This document shows, in pieces, positions 1 through 8,198 of a DNA stretch of 39,483 nucleotides. The first letter of the stretch is position 1. Each line of letters begins with the position of its first letter. Origin of the DNA: Thauera sp. (GTDB lineage Bacteria; Pseudomonadota; Gammaproteobacteria; Burkholderiales; Rhodocyclaceae); assembly GCA_024710965.1 (NCBI GenBank), contig JANJTU010000042.1, forward strand, positions 1 through 39,483, written 5' to 3'. The position numbers and the translations under genes are program-made. Below the pieces are notes generated by a model that was given only the letters and a program-made list of their open reading frames with translations, made no database searches and was not told where the DNA came from.

Positions 1-956
1 CCTTCGACATCGGCATCAAGGGTTCCGGCAACCCCAGCCTGGCGCGCCTGCTGAACGACGTGCGCAACGACGTCGAAACCGGATCCAGCCTCTCGCAGGC
101 CTTCAGCAGGCATCCCGTGTATTTCGACAAGCTGTTCTGCAACCTGGTCGGCGCCGGCGAGCAGGCGGGCATCCTCGACAGCCTTCTCGACCGCATCGCG
201 ACCTACAAGGAAAAAATTCTCGCGATCAAGGGCAAGATCAAGTCCGCGATGTTCTACCCGATGGCGGTCATCGTGGTCGCGGCGATCGTCGTGACCGTGA
301 TCATGCTGTTCGTGGTGCCCGAGTTCAAGAAGGTGTTCGCGAGCTTCGGCGCCGAACTGCCCGCCCCCACGATGGTGGTGATAGGAATCTCCGACGCGTT
401 CGTTGAATACTGGTACGTCGTATTCGGCATCATCGCGGGCGTCATCATGGGGATCAGCTACACATACAAGCGCTCGACGGCGATGCAGATTGCCCTCGAC
501 CGCATCATACTGAAGCTCCCGGTGGTCGGCGAAATCGTCCTGAAGGCAACGATCGCGCGCTGGACGCGCACGCTGTCGACGATGTTCGCGGCCGGCGTGC
601 CGCTCGTCGAAGCACTCGACTCGGTCGGGGGCGCCGCGGGCAACTACGTGTACCAGACCGCGACCAAGCAGATCCAGACCGAGGTCAGTACCGGCACCAG
701 CTTGACCGTGGCGATGCAGAACTCCAGCGTTTTCCCCAGCATGGTAGTGCAGATGGTCTCGATCGGTGAGGAATCGGGCCAGCTCGATTCGATGCTCGGC
801 AAGGTTGCCGACTTCTTCGAACAGGAAGTCGATGACGTCGTCGCCGGCCTGTCGACCCTGCTCGAACCGCTAATCATGGTCTTCCTCGGCGTGGTCATCG
901 GCGGCCTCGTCGTCGCGATGTACCTCCCGATCTTCAAGCTCGGCCAGGTCGTCTGA
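1..956 (+). CDS. pilC: Type IV pilus inner-membrane platform protein PilC (5' end cut off)
   Basis: The reading frame is open from base 3 to the stop at 954-956, so the gene enters from the left and lacks its N-terminal part. The visible roughly 318 residues carry the second half of the GspF/PilC fold: a first cytoplasmic domain ending near the window start (KGSGNPSLARLLNDVRND), a membrane segment (FYPMAVIVVAAIVVTVIML), a second membrane segment, then the repeated GspF motif (WTRTLSTMFAAGVPLVEAL) and a C-terminal membrane helix (LLEPLIMVFLGVVIGGLVV). PilC is the inner-membrane platform on which the PilB and PilT ATPases act during pilus assembly and retraction. The next gene is the prepilin peptidase, the usual neighbour in betaproteobacterial pilBCD clusters. 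The GTG at 60 is internal and not the real start. Confidence 0.95.
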   Translation, partial: FDIGIKGSGNPSLARLLNDVRNDVETGSSLSQAFSRHPVYFDKLFCNLVGAGEQAGILDSLLDRIATYKEKILAIKGKIKSAMFYPMAVIVVAAIVVTVIMLFVVPEFKKVFASFGAELPAPTMVVIGISDAFVEYWYVVFGIIAGVIMGISYTYKRSTAMQIALDRIILKLPVVGEIVLKATIARWTRTLSTMFAAGVPLVEALDSVGGAAGNYVYQTATKQIQTEVSTGTSLTVAMQNSSVFPSMVVQMVSIGEESGQLDSMLGKVADFFEQEVDDVVAGLSTLLEPLIMVFLGVVIGGLVVAMYLPIFKLGQVV

Positions 957-1010
957 CCCCCTCCTTCCGCCCGGCGCACACGAGCCGGGCGGCGCCACGC
1001 AAGCCCTCCC

Positions 1011-1862
1011 ATGCCAGACTTCCTCCGCGACCCGGTCCTGTTCACCTTCCTCGCAACGCTTCTCGGCCTTTTCGTCGGCAGTTTCCTGAATGTCGTGATC
1101 CATCGCCTGCCGCAAATGATGGAGCGCGAATGGCATGCGCAGGCCGCGGAACTGCGTAACGAACCGCCCCCGCAGCAGGAGCCGTTCAACCTCGCCACCC
1201 CTCGCTCGCGTTGCCCGCACTGCGGGCACATGATCACGGCGCTCGAGAACATCCCGGTCGTCAGCTACCTGATGCTGCGCGGACGCTGCCGCCACTGCAG
1301 CGCCCCCATCAGCCGCCGCTATCCCGTCGTGGAGATGCTGACGGCCGTCCTGTCGGGCTACGCCGCCTGGCATTTCGGTTTCGGCCTTGCCGCACTCGGC
1401 GCCCTGGCCTTCGTCTGGACGATGGTCGCACTCGCCTTCATCGACCTCGACACACAGCTTCTGCCCGACAGCCTGACGCTGCCCCTGCTCTGGTTGGGAC
1501 TCGCATTGAATCTCGCCGGCACCTACTCCGACATCTCGGCGAGCGTGATCGGCGCGATGGCGGGCTACCTTTCACTGTGGTCGGTGTATTGGCTGTTCAG
1601 GCTTGCGACCGGCAAGGAAGGTATGGGCTATGGCGATTTCAAGCTGCTTGCCGCCATCGGGGCGTGGCTGGGATGGCAGATGCTGCCGCTGACGATCCTG
1701 TTCTCGTCGCTGGTTGGCGCAGTGGTCGGCATCGGCCTGATCGTGTTCGCGCGCCACGGCCGCAACGTCCCCATCCCGTTCGGCCCGTATCTCGCAGCGG
1801 CGGGCGTGCTGGCGCTGTTCTGGGGCAAAACCCTGACGGGGCTCTACCTCGGCACCTTCTGA
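1011..1862 (+). CDS. pilD: Prepilin peptidase / N-methyltransferase PilD
   Basis: This 283-residue polytopic membrane protein matches type IV prepilin peptidases (family A24), which cleave the leader of prepilins and N-methylate the new first residue. Visible hallmarks are an N-terminal membrane helix with GSFLNVVIHRLP, a cytoplasmic zinc-binding loop with two CxxC pairs (C68/C71 and C93/C96), and the two aspartate regions of the active site, FIDLDTQLLPDSL around residues 143-155 and GMGYGDFK with D209. The length is normal. It starts 54 bases after pilC and is probably in the same operon. The ATG at 1011 gives the expected N-terminus. Nothing in the sequence suggests loss of function. Confidence 0.96.
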   Translation: MPDFLRDPVLFTFLATLLGLFVGSFLNVVIHRLPQMMEREWHAQAAELRNEPPPQQEPFNLATPRSRCPHCGHMITALENIPVVSYLMLRGRCRHCSAPISRRYPVVEMLTAVLSGYAAWHFGFGLAALGALAFVWTMVALAFIDLDTQLLPDSLTLPLLWLGLALNLAGTYSDISASVIGAMAGYLSLWSVYWLFRLATGKEGMGYGDFKLLAAIGAWLGWQMLPLTILFSSLVGAVVGIGLIVFARHGRNVPIPFGPYLAAAGVLALFWGKTLTGLYLGTF

Positions 1863-1958
1863 CGCGGGCTTGAAGCGCCGCCGCGCGCCCCCATATCGCA
1901 AGAGCTGCAATGCTCGCGCGCGACGGGCGGCTCCCTTCTCGCCAATGCTGCGTTGCGC

Positions 1959-1964
1959 TAGACT
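1959..1964 (+). promoter_or_regulatory. Possible -10 element upstream of the FmdB gene
   Basis: TAGACT lies about 27 bases before the ATG of the zinc-ribbon gene, within a locally AT-richer patch of a GC-rich intergenic region (1863-1990). No convincing -35 hexamer was found at 16-18 bases. Similar TAGACT or TAATCT boxes occur upstream of the ugd and exosortase-ligase genes. Nothing else was recognised in this intergenic stretch. Confidence 0.25.
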
Positions 1965-1990
1965 TAGATGCTTGATTTCCGGAGGTTGCC

Positions 1991-2251
1991 ATGCCCATTT
2001 ATGAATATCGTTGCGACAGCTGCGGGTTCCAGAAGGAACACCTCCAGAAGATGAGCGACGAGCCGCTCGCCGTCTGTCCGTCCTGCAACGCGAACAGCTA
2101 TCAGAAGCAACTCTCCGCAGCCGGCTTCCAGCTGAAGGGCACCGGCTGGTATGCGACGGATTTCAAGGGCAGCAGTTCCACCCCGGCGAAGGCCGAACCC
2201 GCCGCTGCGCCGGCAGGTTGCGGTGGCGCGTGCGCCTGCCACCCGGGCTGA
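1991..2251 (+). CDS. FmdB-family zinc-ribbon protein
   Basis: This 86-residue protein begins MPIYEYRCDSCG, the signature of the FmdB/CxxC_CXXC_SSSS putative regulatory family. It has two CxxC pairs (CDSC, then CPSC about 20 residues later) that would bind one zinc ion. The C-terminal tail is alanine and proline rich with extra cysteines (CGGACACHPG), as in other Rhodocyclales members. The ATG is preceded by a good ribosome binding site (GGAGG, about 6 bases away). It lies 15 bases before the DUF502 gene, the common FmdB-DUF502-aspS order in betaproteobacteria. The molecular role of the family is not established; regulatory function is only a family name. Confidence 0.85.
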   Translation: MPIYEYRCDSCGFQKEHLQKMSDEPLAVCPSCNANSYQKQLSAAGFQLKGTGWYATDFKGSSSTPAKAEPAAAPAGCGGACACHPG

Positions 2252-2266
2252 GGGCGACCGCGGCAC

Positions 2267-2893
2267 GTGAAAAAGTATTTCATCACCGGACTGCTGATCT
2301 GGATCCCGCTGTCGATCACCTTCATGGTCCTGGCGTGGATCGTCGGCACGCTCGACCAGATCATCGAATGGCTGCCTGACGGCCTCCAGCCGCGGAACCT
2401 GCTCGGCTTCGACATTCCCGGCGCCGGCCTCGTGCTCGGCCTGGTCATCCTGCTGAGCACCGGCCTCGTCGCGGCCAACGTCATCGGGCAGAAGCTCGTC
2501 CGCTACTGGGAGGCGCTCCTTGCGCGCATCCCGGTGGTCAAATCGCTCTATTACGGCGTAAAGCAGGTTTCGGACACGCTGTTTTCCAGCTCCGGCCAGG
2601 CTTTCCGCAAGGCGCTGCTCGTCCAGTACCCGCGCCAGGGCTCGTGGACGATCGCCTTCCTCACCGGCAAGCCCGGCGGCGACGCCGCCCGCCACCTGCA
2701 GGGCGACTACGTCAGCGTCTATGTGCCGACCACGCCCTACCCGACCTCGGGCTTGTTCCTGATGATGCAGAAGGCGGACGTCGTCTAGCTCGACATGAGC
2801 GTCGACGAGGCCCTGAAATACATCATCTCGATGGGCGTCGTCGCCCCCCCGGCGCGCCGGGCCGTCGAGCGCCCGGCATTGCTGAACGAATAA
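2267..2893 (+). pseudogene. DUF502 membrane protein gene with in-frame amber codon
   Basis: The frame from GTG 2267 encodes a DUF502 protein: two N-terminal membrane helices (ITGLLIWIPLSITFMVLAWI and a second around residues 45-65) followed by a soluble domain with IPVVKSLYYGVKQVSDTLF. An amber codon TAG at 2786-2788 stops it after 173 residues. The same frame then runs on for 34 codons to a TAA at 2891-2893 and encodes LDMSVDEALKYIISMGVV, the normal conserved C-terminus of this family, in which glutamate usually stands at the amber position (GAG to TAG is one base). The gene is therefore broken by one nonsense base, or carries a sequencing error. The truncated product keeps all membrane segments and might still fold. 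Function of the family is unknown. Confidence 0.8.
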
Positions 2894-2916
2894 CACACAC
2901 CTCCAGACACCCGACT

Positions 2917-2934
2917 GCGGCCGCCCGCGGCCGC
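2917..2934 (+). other. Short GC hairpin in the aspS upstream region
   Basis: GCGGCCG pairs with CGGCCGC across a four-base loop, made from two neighbouring copies of the 8-base palindrome GCGGCCGC. It lies between the DUF502 stop and aspS. It could be a weak transcription stop or leader structure, but there is no T-run and it may only reflect base composition. Confidence 0.3.
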
Positions 2935-2960
2935 TTCACGACCAGCCGGAATCCACTCCC

Positions 2961-4760
2961 ATGCGAACTCACTACTGCGGAAAAGTCACCGCCGCCGACC
3001 TCGACCAGATCGTCACCCTGTGCGGCTGGGTCCATCGCCGCCGCGACCACGGCGGCGTCATCTTCGTCGACCTGCGCGACCGCGAGGGCCTGGTGCAGGT
3101 GGTGTGCGACCCGGACCGTGCCGACACGTTCAAGGTCGCCGAGTCGGTGCGCAACGAGTTCGTGCTGAAGATGACCGGCAAGGTGCGCCGCCGCCCGGCC
3201 GGCACCGAGAACGCGAACCTGACCTCGGGCGAGATCGAAGTGCTGTGCCACGACATCGAGGTGCTCAACGCCGCCGCCACGCCGCCGTTCCAGATCGACG
3301 ACGAGAACCTGTCGGAGACCGTGCGCCTGACCCACCGCGTCATCGACCTGCGCCGCCCGCAGATGCAGAAGAACCTGATGCTGCGCTACAAGACGACGAT
3401 GGCCTTCCGCCGCTTCCTCGACGGCGCCGGCTTCATCGACGTCGAGACGCCGATGCTGACCAAGAGCACGCCCGAAGGCGCACGCGACTACCTCGTGCCC
3501 TCGCGCGTGCATCCGGGCCAGTTCTTCGCCCTGCCGCAGTCGCCGCAGCTGTTCAAGCAGCTGCTGATGGTGGCCGGCTACGACCGCTACTACCAGATCG
3601 TCAAGTGCTTCCGCGACGAGGACCTGCGCGCCGACCGCCAGCCCGAATTCACCCAGGTCGACCTCGAGACCTCGTTCTTGGACGAGCACGAGATCACCGG
3701 TCTGGTCGAAGAGATGATCCGCTACGTGTTCAAGGAAGCGCTCGCGGTCGAGCTGCCCGCGCCCTTCCCGCGCATGAGCTACGCCGAGGCGATGCGCCGC
3801 TACGGCTCGGACAAGCCCGACCTGCGCGTCACGCTGGAACTGACCGACGTCACCGACGCGGTGCAGGACGTCGCCTTCAAGGTCTTCTCCGGCCCGGCCA
3901 CCTCGGGCGGGCGCGTCGCGGCGATGCGCGTGCCCGGCGGCAACAGCCTCACCCGCGGCGAGATCGACGAGTACACCAAGTTCGTCGCCATCTACGGCGC
4001 CAAGGGCCTGGCCTACATCAAGGTCAACGACGTCACCCAGCCCAACGAAGCCGGCCTGCAGTCGCCGATCGTCAAGAACCTGCACGAGACCGCGCTCACC
4101 ACCATCCTCGAGCGCACCGGCGCGCAGTCGGGGGACCTGATCTTCTTCGGCGCCGACAAGACCAAGGTCGTCAACGACGCCATGGGTGCGCTGCGCACCA
4201 GGCTCGGCCACGAGAAGGGCTACGTCACCGGCGCGGCCTGGTGCCCGCTGTGGGTGGTCGATTTCCCGATGTTCGAGTACGACGAGGACGACAAGCGCTG
4301 GGTCGCCTGCCACCACCCCTTCACCAGCCCGAAGGACGAGCACGTCGAGCTGCTCGAGTCCAACCCGGGCGAATGCCTGGCCAAGGCCTACGACCTCGCG
4401 CTCAACGGCTGGGAGATCGGCGGCGGCTCGGTGCGTATCCACCGCGCCGACGTGCAGGCGCGCGTGTTCCAGGCGCTCAACATCGGCCCCGAGGAGCAGC
4501 AGGCCAAGTTCGGCTTCCTGCTCGATGCGCTCAAGTACGGCGCGCCGCCCCACGGCGGCCTGGCCTTCGGCCTCGACCGCATCGTGACGATGATGACCGG
4601 CGCCGAATCGATCCGCGACGTCATCGCCTTCCCCAAGACCCAGCGCGCCCAGTGCCTGCTGACCGACGCCCCGGGCGACGTCGACGAGAAGCAGTTGCGC
4701 GAGCTGCACATCCGCCTGCGCCAGAAGGTGGAAACCCAGGTCGAAGTCGGCCGCAGCTGA
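2961..4760 (+). CDS. aspS: Aspartyl-tRNA synthetase, probably non-discriminating (Asp/Asn)
   Basis: This 599-residue class IIb synthetase has the bacterial layout: N-terminal OB-fold anticodon-binding domain, catalytic core (motif 2 [16 protein letters not shown], motif 3 [10 protein letters not shown]) and the bacteria-specific GAD insertion. It charges tRNA-Asp with aspartate. In the anticodon-binding domain the sequence reads RRRDHGG (His30) and RRPAGTEN (Gly81). This His/Gly pair is what I know from the non-discriminating Pseudomonas aeruginosa enzyme, where discriminating E. coli AspRS has Leu and Lys. The enzyme is thus likely to make Asp-tRNA-Asn as well, for amidation by GatCAB. The ATG at 2961 gives the usual MRTHYCG start. 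A strong terminator follows. Confidence 0.97.
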   Translation: MRTHYCGKVTAADLDQIVTLCGWVHRRRDHGGVIFVDLRDREGLVQVVCDPDRADTFKVAESVRNEFVLKMTGKVRRRPAGTENANLTSGEIEVLCHDIEVLNAAATPPFQIDDENLSETVRLTHRVIDLRRPQMQKNLMLRYKTTMAFRRFLDGAGFIDVETPMLTKSTPEGARDYLVPSRVHPGQFFALPQSPQLFKQLLMVAGYDRYYQIVKCFRDEDLRADRQPEFTQVDLETSFLDEHEITGLVEEMIRYVFKEALAVELPAPFPRMSYAEAMRRYGSDKPDLRVTLELTDVTDAVQDVAFKVFSGPATSGGRVAAMRVPGGNSLTRGEIDEYTKFVAIYGAKGLAYIKVNDVTQPNEAGLQSPIVKNLHETALTTILERTGAQSGDLIFFGADKTKVVNDAMGALRTRLGHEKGYVTGAAWCPLWVVDFPMFEYDEDDKRWVACHHPFTSPKDEHVELLESNPGECLAKAYDLALNGWEIGGGSVRIHRADVQARVFQALNIGPEEQQAKFGFLLDALKYGAPPHGGLAFGLDRIVTMMTGAESIRDVIAFPKTQRAQCLLTDAPGDVDEKQLRELHIRLRQKVETQVEVGRS

Positions 4761-4771
4761 GCCTGCGCGAG

Positions 4772-4810
4772 CGCGGGGGGGCGGACGAGCGGTCGCCCCC
4801 CGCGTTTCTT
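4772..4810 (+). terminator. Rho-independent terminator of aspS
   Basis: A GC-rich stem (left arm 4772-4783, right arm 4794-4804, one bulged G) closes a ten-base loop and is followed directly by TTTCTT. It starts 11 bases after the aspS stop codon. The remaining bases up to the next gene hold no other feature that I recognise. Confidence 0.75.
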
Positions 4811-4938
4811 CCGCACTCGCGCCGTGCGTTCCGTCACTTTCCTGCGCCGCACACCGCGCCGCAGGGGTTCCGGTCCGCTTGCCCGATGGCGTAATCTTCG
4901 GCCGTGGCATGCCTTGGCGTGCGCCCTCCCTCCTCCCC

Positions 4939-6585
4939 ATGCCGCTGTCCGAACAAACCCAGGTCCTCGTCGTCGAAAGCCAGCCCACGATGCGCGCCCA
5001 GCTGCGCAGCATGCTGGCCTCGATCGGCATCGGCGCGGCCCAGTTCGCGGTGTCGGCGACGATGGCGATCCGCCGCCTGCGCGAGCAGCGCTACGACCTG
5101 ATCCTGTGCGAGTACAACCTGGGCGACGGCCAGGACGGCCAGCACCTGCTCGAAGACCTGCGCCACCACGAAATCATCCCGCTCGACACCCTGTTCGTGA
5201 TGATCACCGGCGAGCGCAACTACGAGCGCGTCATCGCCGCCTGCGAGCTGCTGCCGAACGACTACATCCTCAAGCCGCTCAACGCCGAAACCCTGCGCGT
5301 GCGCCTGCAGCGCGCGTTCGAGAAGCGCGACGCCTTCCAGCCCGCCTGGCAGCTGATGCGCCTGGGCGACACCGTCGGCGCGATCGACTACTGCCGCAGC
5401 GCGCGCGACACCCATCCGCAGTACAGCATCGATTTCATGCGCCAGCAGGCCGAGCTGCACACGAGCATCGGCCAGATCGACGAAGCCGAGGCGCTGTACC
5501 GTGACATCCTCGGCGCGCGCCCCATCCCCTGGGCCGGCCTCGGCCTCGCCCGCAGCCTGCTGCTGAAGAAGCAGCCCGCAGAGGCGGAAGAGATCCTCAG
5601 CGGCCTGCTCGCCACGCACGAGCGCTTCATCGAGGCCTACGAACTGCTCAGCCGGCTGCACGAGGAGGGTGGCCGCCCCGAGGAGGCACGCGCCACGCTG
5701 CAGGCCGCCACCGAGAAGTCGCCGTATCGCGTGCGCCGCCTGCGCCACCTCGGCGAGCTTTCGCTCGCGGTGGGCGACGCCAGCGGCGCCGAAAGCTGCC
5801 TCGCCGAGGTCGTGCGCAAGAGCAAGTATTCCGAGTTCCGCGAACCCGAGGACCACGTCCGCCTGGTGCAGGCCCAGCTCGCGCAGAACAAGGTCGACGA
5901 CGCCCGCAGCACCATCACCGACCTCGAGCGCAGCCTCGGCCGCCAGCCCAAGGGCGAGCTGTGCGCGGCGCTGGGCAGCGCGCTGCTGCACGCGCACAAC
6001 AAGGACCAGCCGCGCGCGCAGGAAGCCCTGCTCAAGGCGGCGCGGGCCGGCACACAGTCGCGCGAGCTCTCCGTCGGCCTGCGCCAGGAGCTGGCCAAGG
6101 CCTGCTTCGACCAGCAGCTCGACGAGCACGGCAGTGAGCTGCTGATGGACCTGCTGCGCACCTCGGCCGACGAGCGCACGGTCGAGAGCACGCGCGCCGC
6201 GCTGAAGGAACGCGGCCTCGACCAGCTCGGGCAGCAGCTCGAGGCCCGCATCCAGGCCGAGGTGAAGTCGCTCGTCACCGCGGGTGCGGAAAAGGCCCGC
6301 GCCGGTGACTTCGACGGCGCCGTCGCCGAGATGATGAACGCCGCGCGCAAGCTCCCCGGCAATCCGCACGTGCTGTTCAATGCCGCACTCGCGCTGCTGC
6401 GCCACATCGAGCACCGCGGCTGGAACGAGGCGCTCGCGGCCCAGGCACGCGGCCTCATCGAGCGCGCCCGCGAGCTCGCCCCCGCCAGCCCGCGCCTGGC
6501 CGCGCTGACCGAGTTCATGCACGGCCTGATCAAGCACTATGGCATCGCCCCCGAGCGCAGCCCGTCGAAACCGCGCTCGACCTGA
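4939..6585 (+). CDS. Receiver-like domain protein with TPR repeats; phosphoacceptor Asp replaced by Glu
   Basis: The N-terminal 120 residues have the CheY-type receiver pattern: alternating hydrophobic strands, MITGE for the conserved Thr and ILKPLN with the conserved Lys. The acidic pair is VES rather than VDD, and the phosphorylated Asp is replaced by Glu58 (LILCEYNLGDG). The rest, to about residue 548, is helical with many TPR-like units (for example EAEALYRDILGARPIPWAGLGLARSLL). It resembles the receiver-TPR regulators of gamma- and betaproteobacteria. A Glu at this place cannot be phosphorylated normally and may fix one state, so the domain may be a constitutive docking module. The ATG at 4939 starts directly before the first beta-strand; in-frame ATG 4909 and TTG 4879 are possible alternatives. 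Confidence 0.8.
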   Translation: MPLSEQTQVLVVESQPTMRAQLRSMLASIGIGAAQFAVSATMAIRRLREQRYDLILCEYNLGDGQDGQHLLEDLRHHEIIPLDTLFVMITGERNYERVIAACELLPNDYILKPLNAETLRVRLQRAFEKRDAFQPAWQLMRLGDTVGAIDYCRSARDTHPQYSIDFMRQQAELHTSIGQIDEAEALYRDILGARPIPWAGLGLARSLLLKKQPAEAEEILSGLLATHERFIEAYELLSRLHEEGGRPEEARATLQAATEKSPYRVRRLRHLGELSLAVGDASGAESCLAEVVRKSKYSEFREPEDHVRLVQAQLAQNKVDDARSTITDLERSLGRQPKGELCAALGSALLHAHNKDQPRAQEALLKAARAGTQSRELSVGLRQELAKACFDQQLDEHGSELLMDLLRTSADERTVESTRAALKERGLDQLGQQLEARIQAEVKSLVTAGAEKARAGDFDGAVAEMMNAARKLPGNPHVLFNAALALLRHIEHRGWNEALAAQARGLIERARELAPASPRLAALTEFMHGLIKHYGIAPERSPSKPRST

Positions 6586-6621
6586 CCCCTGGCCCTGTCT
6601 CACACAGCCCTGCTCCCCCCG

Positions 6622-6993
6622 ATGCTTCGCTCCCTGTTCGCCCGCCTGCTCCTGCTCGCCAGCCTGCTCGGCCTCATCGCCGGCTGCAGCCCGGCCGCCT
6701 CCGACGCTGACGGCCGCGCCCTCGCCGGCCTGCCGCCGGAAGCGCTGCACACGCTCGCCCTGATCGAACGCGGCGGGCCCTTCCCCTACCGCAAGGACGG
6801 CACCGTGTTCCAGAACCGCGAGCGCCTGCTGCCGGGCAAGCCGCGCGGCTACTACCGCGAATACACCGTGCCCACGCCCGGTTCGCGCGACCGCGGCGCG
6901 CGCCGCATCGTCACCGGCGGCGATCCGCCCGAGGTGTTCTACTACACCGCCGACCACTACCGCAGCTTCCGCCGCATCGAACCCCGCCCATGA
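6622..6993 (+). CDS. Barnase-like (ribonuclease N1/T1) lipoprotein
   Basis: This 123-residue protein begins with a lipoprotein signal peptide, hydrophobic stretch then LIAGC (Cys22). The rest matches the small guanyl-specific ribonuclease family: FPYRKDGTVFQNRE, then GYYREYTVPTPGSRDRGARR, and the C-terminal YTADHYRSF. By comparison with barnase, Glu80, Arg94 or Arg95 and His112 are the likely catalytic residues, and all are present. It would cleave RNA after guanosine and, with the lipobox, would be placed on the periplasmic side of a membrane. The last four bases overlap the start of a barstar gene (ATGA), so enzyme and inhibitor are translationally coupled. No polymorphic-toxin delivery domain is present. 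Confidence 0.85.
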   Translation: MLRSLFARLLLLASLLGLIAGCSPAASDADGRALAGLPPEALHTLALIERGGPFPYRKDGTVFQNRERLLPGKPRGYYREYTVPTPGSRDRGARRIVTGGDPPEVFYYTADHYRSFRRIEPRP

Positions 6994-7373
6994 CTCCGCT
7001 GCCACCGCCAGGCGCCGCCGGCACCGCCCGCGACATCCGCATCGATCTCGCCGGCTGCGTGGACAAGGCCGAGCTGCTCGCCCGCATCGCCAGCGCGCTG
7101 CAGTTCCCGGCCTGGTTCGGCCACAACTGGGACGCACTGGCCGACTGCCTCACCGACCTGTCCTGGCTGCCGGCCGAGCGCTACTCGATCACGCTGGAGC
7201 AGCCGCAGGCGCTGCGTGCCGCGGCCCCCGAAGTGCTCGCCACCGCGCTCGAGATCCTCGATGAGGCCGCCGCCTTCTGGGCGGACGCCGGCGTCGGCTT
7301 CGCCGTCGAGCTCAGCGAGGACGCAGCGGGCGGCCCTACTGCGCCGGCCTCGCCGCCCGCTTCTCCTCGATGA
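6990..7373 (+). CDS. Barstar-family ribonuclease inhibitor
   Basis: This 127-residue cytoplasmic protein has the barstar core: an initial strand (DIRIDLAGCVDKAELL), then FPAWFGHNWDALADCLTDLSWLP, the most conserved segment, in which the acidic residues insert into the ribonuclease active site, followed by two helices and an ending strand. It overlaps the barnase-like gene by four bases and would protect the cell from enzyme that is not exported. The last residues (GGPTAPASPPASPR) are low complexity. The 3' end overlaps, tail to tail, the CWC protein gene on the other strand by 38 bases. Confidence 0.9.
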   Translation: MTPLPPPGAAGTARDIRIDLAGCVDKAELLARIASALQFPAWFGHNWDALADCLTDLSWLPAERYSITLEQPQALRAAAPEVLATALEILDEAAAFWADAGVGFAVELSEDAAGGPTAPASPPASPR

Positions 7374-7566
7374 GCGCGGCGAGGCAGGCCGGGCAGTAGC
7401 AGGCGCCGGTGGCGGGCACGGCATCGGTCGGCGGCACGACGAAGGCCGGTGGATAGGCCGCGCACCAGCACACCGGCTCGCCCGCGCGCATGCCGCAGCT
7501 GAAGGCCCGACCGCAGCGCGGGCACAGGTTCGGTTCGGATCTGGCCGCGGAAGCTTCTCTTTGCAT
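7336..7566 (-). CDS. Cysteine-rich CWC family protein
   Basis: A small protein of 76 residues (from ATG at 7566) with the pattern CPRCGRAFSCG, then CWC followed by a proline-rich hydrophobic stretch, then CYCPACLAALI. This is the signature of the short cysteine-rich CWC family found in many proteobacteria. The cysteines probably bind one or two metal ions. Function is unknown. An earlier in-frame ATG at 7614 would add 16 residues with no family resemblance. It converges on barstar with an overlap of 38 bases, so transcripts of the two genes are partly complementary. Confidence 0.75.
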   Translation of the reverse strand: MQREASAARSEPNLCPRCGRAFSCGMRAGEPVCWCAAYPPAFVVPPTDAVPATGACYCPACLAALIEEKRAARPAQ

Positions 7567-7652
7567 ATCGGCGAAACATGAGACGTCGTCAGCGAAGGGG
7601 CGATGATAGGCCACGCATCGGTAGCGCGACAGCGCGCAGCCTTACCCACACT

Positions 7653-7680
7653 CTTGAAAAGGTCTCTGTCCAACCTATAT
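7653..7680 (+). promoter_or_regulatory. Sigma-32 heat-shock promoter of the Hsp20 gene
   Basis: CTTGAAA at 7653-7659 is an exact match to the -35 element of sigma-32 promoters, followed after 14 bases by CCTATAT at 7674-7680, one mismatch from CCCATAT. The spacing is typical. Transcription would start near 7688, about 45 bases before the Hsp20 ATG. Confidence 0.85.
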
Positions 7681-7731
7681 TCACAGTGAAGCCGGCCTTG
7701 CCGGCCAACTGCGAGCAAAGGAGAGTGTGAC

Positions 7732-8169
7732 ATGAGCAGCAACCTCACCCGTCGTGGCGACCCGCTGGAGGATTTCTTCCGTGGCTTCTTCGTCCGCCCG
7801 GTCGATTTCGGCAGCGGCGCCCTTGCCACCCTCAGCGCCGACGCGCCGCAGATGCGGGTCGACGTGAAGGAAAAGCCGGACGGCTATGAAGTCCATGCCG
7901 AACTGCCCGGCATGAAGAAGGAAGACATCCACGTCCATATCGACGGCCCGGTGGTGTCGATCAGCGCCGAGCGCAAGCAGGAGAAGGAAATCAAGGAAGG
8001 CGAGAAGGTGCTGCGCACCGAGCGCTACTTCGGCAAGGTTTCGCGCAGCTTCCAACTCGGCCAGGAGATCGACGAAGCCAAGGCCAGCGCCAAGTTCAAC
8101 GATGGCGTGCTCGAACTGAGCCTGCCGAAGAAGGCCGAAGTTCAGGCCAAGCGGCTGACGATCGACTAG
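7732..8169 (+). CDS. Small heat-shock protein, Hsp20/alpha-crystallin family
   Basis: This 145-residue protein has a short N-terminal arm (DPLEDFFRGFFVRP) and an alpha-crystallin domain from about residue 38: RVDVKEKPDGYEVHAELPGM, the strand pair VVSISAERKQEKE, and the conserved FNDGVLELSLPKK ending. It would be an ATP-independent holdase that binds unfolding proteins in the cytoplasm. The C-terminal tail is short and ends in KRLTID without a clear IxI motif. A strong ribosome binding site (AAAGGAGAG) precedes the ATG. It is a single-gene unit between a sigma-32 promoter and a hairpin terminator. Confidence 0.95.
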   Translation: MSSNLTRRGDPLEDFFRGFFVRPVDFGSGALATLSADAPQMRVDVKEKPDGYEVHAELPGMKKEDIHVHIDGPVVSISAERKQEKEIKEGEKVLRTERYFGKVSRSFQLGQEIDEAKASAKFNDGVLELSLPKKAEVQAKRLTID

Positions 8170-8198
8170 CGCCACGCCTGGCGGCCGAGGGCCGGCGA

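Noticed and set aside
2823-5030. Long open frame on the minus strand opposite aspS
   Set aside because: It mirrors the GC-rich codons of aspS, has Arg/Ala/Val/Asp-rich low-complexity translation and no family resemblance.
4834-7137. 767-codon open frame on the minus strand
   Set aside because: Antisense of the receiver-TPR and barnase genes, produced by high GC at third positions.
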